From assembly GCA_007695205.1 (NCBI GenBank), contig REEF01000707.1, forward strand, positions 1 to 5,805: a stretch of 5,805 nt of DNA, read 5' to 3'. How positions within the stretch are numbered: position 1 is the first letter of the stretch; each line of letters opens with the position of its first letter. Positions 1-5,690 of this stretch are shown piece after piece. The position numbers and the translations under genes are program-made. Under the pieces are notes generated by a model. The model had not been told where the DNA came from. It worked only from the letters and a program-made list of their open reading frames with translations, and did not search any database. This stretch comes from Planctomycetaceae bacterium. GTDB taxonomy: Bacteria > Planctomycetota > Planctomycetia > Pirellulales > Pirellulaceae.

Positions 1-108
1 CCGGTCGGTCAAAGGTCGAAGCATGGCGTGGGCGAGCAGATTCGCCAGGTTGTTGTCCTGCTTGGAGACCACGCCATTACTGGTCGCCTTGTAGAACTGT
101 ACCGTCAT
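1..108 (-). CDS. 5' end of an unrecognised gene, cut by the window edge
   Basis: An open frame starts at the ATG at 108-106 and stays open for 36 codons to the left edge. It begins MTVQFYKATSNGVV and continues through an LANLLAHAML stretch. I do not recognise the family, and 36 residues are too few to assign one. Its start lies 20 nt after the stop of the methyltransferase gene on the same strand, the spacing expected for a sixth operon member. Third codon positions are mostly G or C, as in the neighbouring genes. No Shine-Dalgarno sequence is visible: the spacer is C-rich on the coding strand, so translation would depend on coupling or a leaderless-like mode. The opposite strand is also open here in phase, but that reading would run into the 3' end of the methyltransferase gene and looks like an antisense shadow. 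Confidence 0.5.
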   Translation of the reverse strand, partial: MTVQFYKATSNGVVSKQDNNLANLLAHAMLRPLTDR

Positions 109-128
109 TCGGATCGGGGGGCGGGAGC

Positions 129-1181
129 TTATTGCTGGGATCGGATATTTGCGTCTCGGAGTCGGAAACGGTAGTGAGAGACGAACCATTGATCCCCGCT
201 GCCGTAACGAAACAGTTCCGCACATGCCATGAAGAACATCCGCCACCGTTGTAGCTGGATGGCTGGTGTTTCCGGGCAACCGCTTGCGGCAAAGACGCTC
301 AACAGTTCATCGCGATGGCCGTCCAGGTTCTTCAGCCAATCTTCGCACGTCCGCGCGTAGTGATTGCCGTTGAACGTCCAATGGTCCTCGATCGCCAAAT
401 CGTCTTGAAAATGCAGCAGCAGATCGTCCGAAGGCATCAGTCCGCCGGTGAAAAAGTGGCGGCCCATCCAGTTGTCCTCGCCTTCGGTTTCGAATTCGTA
501 GGCCAACTGGCGATGGCAGAAAATATGCACCATCAGCTTGCCCTCGGGCCGCAGCCATCCGGCGATCCGCTGATGCAACAACTGATAATTTCGCATGTGT
601 TCGAACATCTCGATCGAGACGACTCGGTCGAACGTTCGCAAAGTGGCGAACTCTCGCATGTCCGCCGTTTGAACTTCCAGATTGGTCAGACCCCGCTCAC
701 GACACTGATCCTGGATGTACTGCCGCTGGGTATTCGAATTGGAAACGGCCAGGATTTGACAACGGGGATAGTGGGCCGCGATCCACAAACACATCGAACC
801 CCAACCACATCCCAGTTCCAGCACTTCCATCCCGTCGGCGATCTCCGCTCGCTCGCAAGCCAGCTTCAACATGGCCGCTTCCGCTTCGGCCAACGGTGTG
901 GTCGGACGATCGTAGTAGCAGCAACTGTACTTTTTGTGCTCGCCCAGCACGCGCTGAAAGAAGGCCGTCGGCACCTCGTAATGCTGTTGGTTCGCCAGAT
1001 CGGTCGCCAGCGCCAAAGGCCCCGCCCGCAACTGGGCGATCAACTCGCGCAATGCTTCGCGGCGTGATTGTGGATCGAAACAGTCTTCCCGCTGCAACCG
1101 CCGCTTCAGCAGCCGTCGAATGCCGATGCGGACCAGCCCGTCTGGCATCCAACCTCGTTCGGCCCATCCGATCAGACTCAT
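129..1181 (-). CDS. CFAS-superfamily SAM methyltransferase, coclaurine N-methyltransferase-like
   Basis: This 350-residue protein is a class I S-adenosylmethionine-dependent methyltransferase of the cyclopropane-synthase superfamily. It matches the plant coclaurine/tetrahydroprotoberberine N-methyltransferase branch better than classical CFA synthases. Visible landmarks are KYSCCYY (84-90), the SAM-binding motif LELGCGWGS (121-129), SNSNTQ (147-152), SIEMFEHM (189-196) with E191, E194 and H195 at the catalytic positions of the plant enzymes, VHIFCH (218-223), FFTGG (243-247), and a C-terminal AELF...QWFVSHYRF block (321-339). The length equals that of plant family members (about 350-360). The ATG at 1181 is chosen because it overlaps the preceding TGA (ATGA) and has a perfect Shine-Dalgarno 6 nt upstream; a start at 1208 is possible but lacks both. 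Sitting in a lipid-modification operon, it may methylate an acyl chain or an amine head group. The substrate is unknown. The methyltransferase call is firm, the subfamily fairly firm. Confidence 0.93.
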   Translation of the reverse strand: MSLIGWAERGWMPDGLVRIGIRRLLKRRLQREDCFDPQSRREALRELIAQLRAGPLALATDLANQQHYEVPTAFFQRVLGEHKKYSCCYYDRPTTPLAEAEAAMLKLACERAEIADGMEVLELGCGWGSMCLWIAAHYPRCQILAVSNSNTQRQYIQDQCRERGLTNLEVQTADMREFATLRTFDRVVSIEMFEHMRNYQLLHQRIAGWLRPEGKLMVHIFCHRQLAYEFETEGEDNWMGRHFFTGGLMPSDDLLLHFQDDLAIEDHWTFNGNHYARTCEDWLKNLDGHRDELLSVFAASGCPETPAIQLQRWRMFFMACAELFRYGSGDQWFVSHYRFRLRDANIRSQQ

Positions 1182-1969
1182 TCTGCCACCTCCTTCTTCG
1201 GAAACCATGGCACAAAGGCACTGGTCGTGCGCTGATACCGCCGATACTCCTCACCGCGACTTGCCACCGCCTGGGCTTCGGTCGGCGGGATCCCCGTCAC
1301 GTAAAAGAAGAAATACAGCAGAACAAGCGGGACCAGGATCGACAGCCAACCGGCCGTGGCTCCGATGGCCAGCGGCACGTAGGAGCACCAATGCAACCAC
1401 TCGAAGAAATAATTGGGGTGCCGCGAATATCGCCATAAACCGCGACGACATGTTTTGCCTCGATTCTCGGATCGCTTGCGGAACGCGGCCAGTTGCCAAT
1501 CGGAAGCGGTCACCCCTGCGATCCCGACCATCCAGAGCACAAAACCCAGCCCATCCAACCAGGACCAACCTTCCTGCGTTCGATGAGCGATCAGCAGCAT
1601 GGGCATGGAAAAAAAGATGGCCGCAGCGGCTTGCATCTGGTAGAAAAAAAAGAACCGTCGATCCGCCTGATCGCCCCACCCAGTGCGAAGCGAGGCATAA
1701 CGACCTTCTTCCGGATGACCGACAACTCGACGAAACAGATACCATGTCAGCCGAGCGGACCAGACACCGCCCAAGACGGCGACTGCCCAGCGACTGTACG
1801 TATCACCGGTCCCCGTAGCAGCGTAGAACACGGCCGCCAGCCCAATGGCGGCCGTCCAGGCAATGTCCACGATCCCCGCATTACCCGTTCGCCGCTGGAC
1901 CCACCAAAGAAGGCTCATCCCTACGGAAATGGCGATGGACGCGATGACGATTTGTTGCAAGGGGTGCAC
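1178..1969 (-). CDS. DUF1295 membrane protein, steroid 5-alpha-reductase-like
   Basis: This 263-residue integral membrane protein belongs to the DUF1295 (COG3752) family, related to steroid 5-alpha-reductases and isoprenylcysteine methyltransferases. Hydrophobic segments lie near residues 6-24, 33-50, 62-79, 108-127, 138-155 and a long one around 188-225. The family signature GLWRYSRHPNYFFEW occupies 177-191, and the characteristic C-terminal EEYRRYQRTTSAFVPWFPK spans 240-258. Related reductases use NADPH to reduce a carbon-carbon double bond; by analogy it could reduce an unsaturated or methylene-bearing acyl chain in the membrane, but no DUF1295 function is assured. The start is a GTG, 15 nt after the CFA synthase stop and in the same frame as it. 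No clear Shine-Dalgarno is present. The next ATG (codon 18) would cut into the first membrane segment, so GTG is preferred. Its TGA overlaps the next gene's ATG by 4 nt. Confidence 0.92.
   Translation of the reverse strand: MHPLQQIVIASIAISVGMSLLWWVQRRTGNAGIVDIAWTAAIGLAAVFYAATGTGDTYSRWAVAVLGGVWSARLTWYLFRRVVGHPEEGRYASLRTGWGDQADRRFFFFYQMQAAAAIFFSMPMLLIAHRTQEGWSWLDGLGFVLWMVGIAGVTASDWQLAAFRKRSENRGKTCRRGLWRYSRHPNYFFEWLHWCSYVPLAIGATAGWLSILVPLVLLYFFFYVTGIPPTEAQAVASRGEEYRRYQRTTSAFVPWFPKKEVAE
1188..1195 (-). promoter_or_regulatory. Perfect ribosome binding site of the second methyltransferase
   Basis: The coding strand reads AAGGAGGT, a full match to the anti-Shine-Dalgarno, 6 nt before the ATG at 1181. 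It lies inside the last codons of the DUF1295 gene and decides the start. It is clearly the strongest site in the operon, so this distal gene may be translated well independently of coupling. Confidence 0.85.
1830..1855. repeat. GC-rich 9-bp hairpin inside the DUF1295 gene
   Basis: ACGGCCGCC (1830-1838) and GGCGGCCGT (1847-1855) are perfect reverse complements with an 8-nt spacer. In the mRNA they would form a strong stem-loop about 115 nt after the GTG start. The bases encode W-T-A-A-I-G-L-A-A-V, so alanine codons on both sides of a short loop may explain it by chance. Confidence 0.35.
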
Positions 1970-1984
1970 GATGATGGATTTCGA

Positions 1985-3313
1985 TTAAAGGGTGAGGAAA
2001 GAACGCCTGTCGGCAGGTTTGGAAAACACGATCTGCGATACCCCGGTCAACCGCTCGCGAAAACCAGCCTCGCAGTAGCTTAGGTAATAATCCCACATTC
2101 GCAAGAACGATTCCGAATACCCGAGGGCTCGAATCTCGTCGAGCTTCGCGTGGAAGTTGGCTCGCCAACAGGCCAACGTTTTGGCGTAATCCAGACTGAA
2201 ATCCTCCCAATGAGACACGCGAAGATCGGTCTGACACAAGCTCCGCCCGATGTTTGTCGTGCTTACCAGACAGCCGCCGGGGAAGATGTAACGGCGGATG
2301 AAGTCGACCGAGCGACGGTACCTCGCGTATCGATGGTCCGGGATCGTGATCGCCTGCAGACACATCCGACCGTCCGGTTGGAGCAAATCGGAACACTTCC
2401 GCAGGTAGGTCGGAAGGTATTCGTGCCCCACGGCTTCCACCATTTCGATCGAAACCAGTTTGTCGTAATGCCCCGTCAGATCGCGATAATCTTCGGCCAA
2501 CAACGTGATTCGGTCCTCTAATCGCTCCTGGGCGATTCGCTCCGCCGCCAGATCGAATTGCTGCTTGGAGATGGTCGTCGTGGTCACTCGACAGCCATAG
2601 TTCTTGGCCGCATGGATCGCCATACCGCCCCATCCCGTACCGATCTCCAGTAGATGATCGTGCCGGGTCAATCGAAGCTTGTTGCAGATCCGTTCATACT
2701 TGGCGATCGACGCATCCCGAAGCGTAGAATTTTCTTCCTCGAAAATCCCGCTGGAATAGGTCATGGTGTCATCCAGAAACAACGCGAAAAAATCGTTGCT
2801 CAGATCGTAGTGGGCCGCGATGTTGCGGCGGGCGCCCGACCGGGTATTACGATGTAACCAATGCAGCAACCGCCGAATCGGCTCGATCAAACGCACCGGG
2901 CCTCGATGCAGAGCCCCTAGAACGCTGAAGTTGCGTCCCAAAATCCTGAGGGTTTTCGTGAGATCATCGCAGGACCAAAGACCGTCGATGAATGCCTCTG
3001 CGGCGGCCAGGGATCCGCCGGCGAGAATGCGGCGGTAGAAACCCACATCCGCGACGCGAAGCTCCGCCGTGTCATTTCGATCCGTCCAATCCCCCACCCG
3101 AACTTCGTCTATCGGATCTCGCACCAAAAGTCCACCATGTTCGAGTCGCTCCAGCATTCGCAACACCATGCTTCGAGCATACCGGTCCAGCCTGGACCAA
3201 GCCCCCTGAGATGCCTGCTGGTTTAATCCCTCGGACGCGACCACTTCACTCGTGTGCGGCCAATCGCTTACGTGCGGTTTGGGTGGGGATAGTACGGGCA
3301 CTTTTTCAGCCAT
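1985..3313 (-). CDS. Cyclopropane-fatty-acyl-phospholipid synthase family protein
   Basis: This 442-residue SAM-dependent methyltransferase should act on unsaturated acyl chains of membrane phospholipids. It has the N-terminal CFAS domain (about 45-165, with FIDGLW) and the Rossmann methyltransferase domain with TYSSGIF (185-191), LLEIGTGWGG (221-230), EMVEAVGHEY (290-299), LQAITIP (319-325), YIFPGGCL (342-349) and a C-terminal CEAGF...QIVFSKP block. Aligned by eye with E. coli Cfa, bicarbonate ligands Glu239, Ile268 and Tyr317 are kept (E293, I322, Y376), whereas Cys139 is Ser188 and His266 is Gln320. The pattern resembles plant CFA synthases, from memory of that family. I chose the ATG at 3313, which has a GAGG about 10 nt upstream; an ATG at 3322 and a GTG at 3364 are in-frame alternatives. 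It overlaps the end of the DUF1365 gene by 46 nt. The exact product (cyclopropane, methylene or methyl-branched acyl) is undetermined. Confidence 0.94.
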   Translation of the reverse strand: MAEKVPVLSPPKPHVSDWPHTSEVVASEGLNQQASQGAWSRLDRYARSMVLRMLERLEHGGLLVRDPIDEVRVGDWTDRNDTAELRVADVGFYRRILAGGSLAAAEAFIDGLWSCDDLTKTLRILGRNFSVLGALHRGPVRLIEPIRRLLHWLHRNTRSGARRNIAAHYDLSNDFFALFLDDTMTYSSGIFEEENSTLRDASIAKYERICNKLRLTRHDHLLEIGTGWGGMAIHAAKNYGCRVTTTTISKQQFDLAAERIAQERLEDRITLLAEDYRDLTGHYDKLVSIEMVEAVGHEYLPTYLRKCSDLLQPDGRMCLQAITIPDHRYARYRRSVDFIRRYIFPGGCLVSTTNIGRSLCQTDLRVSHWEDFSLDYAKTLACWRANFHAKLDEIRALGYSESFLRMWDYYLSYCEAGFRERLTGVSQIVFSKPADRRSFLTL

Positions 3314-4023
3314 AGTCGCCATGCCTCGAAGTAAATCTGAATCATGATGCTGACCGTCATCCACGGGAACCGCCTCATCATCCTTCGCATGTGATGGCGG
3401 TCCAACGGACGCCGCTTCATCGCCATCGACGCCGTGAAAAACGCTTCTTGGTCTCGTGTGATGGTGATCCCAACATAAAGGGAATCGCTAGGCGAATTCA
3501 GTCTCCACCGATAGCCACTGTCCATCCCCATGAAGGGAGAAACATGGAAGTCTTTTGGGTGTTCGAATCGCAGCATCTGCGAGCCGGGTAGGCGATTTCC
3601 GTCCCAAAGAACATAGCAATGCATTTCTCTCCAAGGGGTATTGCTGACCTCGGCCACAATCGCGTCCACATGGTTGCCCGCGACATCGAAACAATAGTAC
3701 AGGTTCAAGGGGCTGAAATAATATCCCAGATAACGCAGTTGCGTCAGTAACCGGATCGGCCCCTGGGGTCGAAATCCGCCTGATTCCTGCTGGACCAAGT
3801 CACGCACGGACGTATCCAGCCCTTGATGGGGATCGCCCAGATGATCGCTACGCAAGAACGAAGCGCCAGCCAATCGCCGCTGGGAAAACAAACCGCCCGA
3901 GCCGATCAAGCGATCCATTTCCGTCAGATCAACGTAGACGGCGAACAGCCGATATCGGAACGCATGAGCTACGGGCTGCTGGCGACGATGTCGGACGTGT
4001 CCTTCGTAGATGCAGCTATGCAT
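3268..4023 (-). CDS. DUF1365 family protein
   Basis: This 251-residue protein belongs to DUF1365 (COG3496), a family found next to CFA synthase and amine-oxidase-like genes in many bacteria. No catalytic mechanism is established that I can name. Family landmarks are the N-terminus MHSCIYEGHVRHRR (1-14) followed by HAFRYRLF (20-27), RYLGYYFSPLNLYYC (97-111), VAEVSNTPW (123-131), KDFHVSPFM (157-165) and the C-terminal EAWRLWLKKCPYYPHP (233-248), an aromatic, basic, probably membrane-associating segment. The ATG at 4023 is chosen over an upstream ATG at 4047 because it yields the usual family N-terminus and has GGAAGGA 9 nt before it. The gene overlaps the 3' end of the flavoprotein gene by 55 nt. 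Position in the operon suggests it assists or performs a step in acyl-chain modification; it could be a candidate for an oxygen-dependent step, but that is inference only. Confidence 0.93.
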   Translation of the reverse strand: MHSCIYEGHVRHRRQQPVAHAFRYRLFAVYVDLTEMDRLIGSGGLFSQRRLAGASFLRSDHLGDPHQGLDTSVRDLVQQESGGFRPQGPIRLLTQLRYLGYYFSPLNLYYCFDVAGNHVDAIVAEVSNTPWREMHCYVLWDGNRLPGSQMLRFEHPKDFHVSPFMGMDSGYRWRLNSPSDSLYVGITITRDQEAFFTASMAMKRRPLDRHHMRRMMRRFPWMTVSIMIQIYFEAWRLWLKKCPYYPHPNRT

Positions 4024-5270
4024 GAATCCAGATCCTTCCCAAAGCATCGGGCAACCGTCAGGGCGCTGATGACGCCATCCTCATGGAATCCGTAACCCCA
4101 GTAGGCACCACAGTACCACGTCCGACGTTGCCCACTGATTTCAGCATGCCTGCGTTGTGCTTGGCGAGACGCGGGGCCATAGGCGGGATGATGGTAGTCC
4201 AAGACACGTAAAACCTTTTTGGGGTCCACTCGGCCACCGGGATTCAGCGTCAGCAGCACCGGTTCGGGCGAATCGATCCTTTGCAAGCGACTCAGATCAT
4301 ACGTCACCGCCACGGGAACATCGGTTTCGCGAGCAACATGGTAGTTCCAACTGGCCCATGCTCGCTTGCGTCGCGGCAGCATCGAGTTGTCGGTATGCAA
4401 CACTGCCTGATTATACTGGTACGGAAAGGCACCCAAGATCTCCCGTTCCCGATCGTCCGCGTCCGTTAGAATTCCCAGCGTCTGGTCCGCGTGGGTCGCA
4501 AAAACAACGTGCTCGAAACGTTCGGACGGGCCGTTCTGGGGCGTTACCGACACATCGTCTGCGTGCCGAGTCACGTTGACGACCGGACAATTCAAGCGAA
4601 CGCGGTTGCCCAGCGGTTCCAGCAGTCGCGAAACATAATGCCTCGCCCCACCTTGCACTGTTTTCCACATCGGCCGATCACGGATCTGTAGAAGCCCGTG
4701 ATTGCGGAAGAATCCGATCAAAAAATGGGCCGGGAATTCAAGCACCGCTCGCGGCCGTGCGGACCAAATCGCAGCCGTCATCGGAATCAGATAGCGGTCG
4801 ACGAATGGCTTGCTGAACCGGCGTTTCTCTAAGTATTCGCCCATCGTCATTCGGTCGTCGTCGTCCAGCAGCACCTCCAGCGACTGGCGATTGAACCGCA
4901 GGATCTCCCGCAACATTCCGTAAAAACTGGGGCGAAACAGATTCGAACGCTGCGCAAACAAGCCGTTGAACGAACTACCCTGGTACTCCAGGCCCGTTTT
5001 TTCGCATCGGACACTGAAGCTCATGTCCGAATCCTGCCAAGACACCCCCAGTAGGTTAAGCATTTTAATAAAAAAGGGGTACGTCCGGTCATTGAACACC
5101 ATGAATCCCGTATCGGCCGACCATGATCTTCCCCACGCTTGGAACTCGACAGTGTTCGTGTGGCCGCCAGGATAATCGTTGGCCTCCAGCAAATGGACTT
5201 CATGTTCGGGATGCAGCAAACGAGCAACCAGATTGCCGCTGACGCCGGCTCCGATCACCGCGATCTTCAT
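3969..5270 (-). CDS. FAD-dependent amine-oxidase-like oxidoreductase (COG2907 type)
   Basis: This 433-residue flavoprotein is the first gene of the operon. The N-terminus MKIAVIGAGVSGN contains the GxGxxG dinucleotide-binding loop (7-12), with Glu29 at the end of the second beta strand for the FAD ribose. GGHTNTV (35-41) and DTGFMVFNDRTYPFF (53-67) follow, then WKTVQGGARHYV (202-213), VVFATHADQTL (255-265) and the C-terminal FAD signature WYCGAYWGYGFHEDG (385-399). These mark the amine-oxidase/phytoene-desaturase-like flavoproteins that accompany CFA synthases; plant CFA synthases carry a related oxidase domain fused at their N-terminus. It probably oxidises, desaturates or reduces an acyl chain, and no substrate can be read off. 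The ATG at 5270 gives the dinucleotide fold without extra residues and is preceded by an imperfect AAGGG about 8 nt upstream. There is no signal peptide, so the protein is cytosolic or peripheral to the membrane. Confidence 0.94.
   Translation of the reverse strand: MKIAVIGAGVSGNLVARLLHPEHEVHLLEANDYPGGHTNTVEFQAWGRSWSADTGFMVFNDRTYPFFIKMLNLLGVSWQDSDMSFSVRCEKTGLEYQGSSFNGLFAQRSNLFRPSFYGMLREILRFNRQSLEVLLDDDDRMTMGEYLEKRRFSKPFVDRYLIPMTAAIWSARPRAVLEFPAHFLIGFFRNHGLLQIRDRPMWKTVQGGARHYVSRLLEPLGNRVRLNCPVVNVTRHADDVSVTPQNGPSERFEHVVFATHADQTLGILTDADDREREILGAFPYQYNQAVLHTDNSMLPRRKRAWASWNYHVARETDVPVAVTYDLSRLQRIDSPEPVLLTLNPGGRVDPKKVLRVLDYHHPAYGPASRQAQRRHAEISGQRRTWYCGAYWGYGFHEDGVISALTVARCFGKDLDSCIAASTKDTSDIVASSP
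4033..4039 (-). promoter_or_regulatory. Ribosome binding site of the DUF1365 gene
   Basis: The coding strand reads GGAAGGA, with AAGGA ending 9 nt before the ATG at 4023. It lies within the 3' part of the flavoprotein gene. It supports the start at 4023, since the alternative ATG at 4047 lies upstream of this site and cannot use it. Confidence 0.65.
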
Positions 5271-5279
5271 CCGTCCGCC

Positions 5280-5394
5280 CTTTCTGCAAAGATTCCGCGC
5301 AGCGAAATACCGATCAATCGACCCGACTATCCGGAGATGTTAAACCAAAACAAAGCTTGGAATCAACCCTCGGACGCATCGATTTTGCAGAAAG
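5280..5394. repeat. 11-bp perfect inverted repeat flanking the candidate promoter
   Basis: CTTTCTGCAAA at 5280-5290 is repeated as its exact reverse complement TTTGCAGAAAG at 5384-5394, with 93 bp between the arms. The two arms enclose the candidate -35 and -10 boxes. The inner arm lies just upstream of the flavoprotein's ribosome binding region. They could be paired operator half-sites for a looping regulator, or the scar of a small mobile element. No function is known. Confidence 0.5.
5337..5366 (-). promoter_or_regulatory. Candidate operon promoter
   Basis: On the minus strand, TTGATT (5366-5361) and TAACAT (5342-5337) are separated by 18 nt, each matching 4 of 6 housekeeping consensus bases. 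Transcription would start near 5330 and leave a leader of about 60 nt before the flavoprotein ATG. The same bases can be read as TGATTC plus TAACA, loosely reminiscent of the TGATCC-type -35 of the ChrR/RpoE singlet-oxygen regulon, which controls comparable genes in Rhodobacter. The match is weak and is not proof of either sigma factor. Confidence 0.3.
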
Positions 5395-5468
5395 TATCAG
5401 GCTGATTTCCAACCGCAGCTACGGCAAAAGGCCTGACAACCAATGAGAAAAAAGGGTTCTTCAAGAGG

Positions 5469-5651
5469 GAATGTGGCACCCTCTGTGGCTGCGCGGACCA
5501 CGCGCCAGCTCGTAGTTGGCGTCACCTGGACACGATGCAGTTCGAGACCGTCCTGCGCACCCGAGTACCCCGCTGCCGCTGTCCGCAGTGCGGCGTGAAG
5601 ACGATCAGCGTCCCCTGGGCTTCGAAGTCTTCGCGATTCAAGCTGATGTTC
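5469..5651 (+). pseudogene. ISL3-family transposase remnant (zinc-finger region)
   Basis: A 61-codon stretch reads ECGTLCGCADHAPARSWRHL, then DTMQFETVL, RVPRCRCPQCGVKT and VPWASKSSRFKLMF. This is the N-terminal zinc-binding region typical of ISL3 transposases, with cysteines as C-x3-C-x-C followed by C-x-C-x2-C. Full-length family members are roughly 400 residues and continue into a DDE catalytic domain, which is absent here: after LMF the frame runs into unrelated sequence and the repeat region. Upstream the frame is open to a TGA at 5403-5405 but has no ATG or GTG and no recognisable family sequence. It is a fragment of a dead insertion sequence, inserted or left upstream of the operon in opposite orientation. 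There are no internal stops or frameshifts in the preserved part, which suggests recent decay. Confidence 0.75.
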
Positions 5652-5690
5652 TCCGCCGATGGTGGCCAAAAGACGCTTCCGCTGGTAACA

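Noticed and set aside
77..292. Minus-strand open frame of 71 codons at the operon's left end
   Set aside because: It overlaps the methyltransferase C-terminus and the start of the partial gene in a different frame, with low-complexity sequence.
315..1067. Long plus-strand open frame of 250 codons
   Set aside because: It lies wholly antisense to the methyltransferase gene, whose motifs are intact. The translation has no recognisable domain and is a GC-driven shadow.
697..1254. Minus-strand open frame of 185 codons overlapping the second methyltransferase
   Set aside because: It is out of frame with the clear methyltransferase motifs; the ATG at 1181 with AAGGAGGT fixes the true frame.
896..2083. 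Several plus-strand open frames of 180-232 codons
   Set aside because: All are antisense to the DUF1295 gene and flanking methyltransferases, are rich in Arg and Pro, and have no ribosome site or domain.
1881..2633. Minus-strand open frame of 250 codons
   Set aside because: It overlaps the CFA synthase and the start of the DUF1295 gene in another frame. Its arginine/serine/glycine-rich translation shows no family motif.
3268..4047. Upstream ATG at 4047 as the start of the DUF1365 gene
   Set aside because: The ATG at 4023 gives the usual family N-terminus and has GGAAGGA at a proper distance, which lies downstream of 4047.
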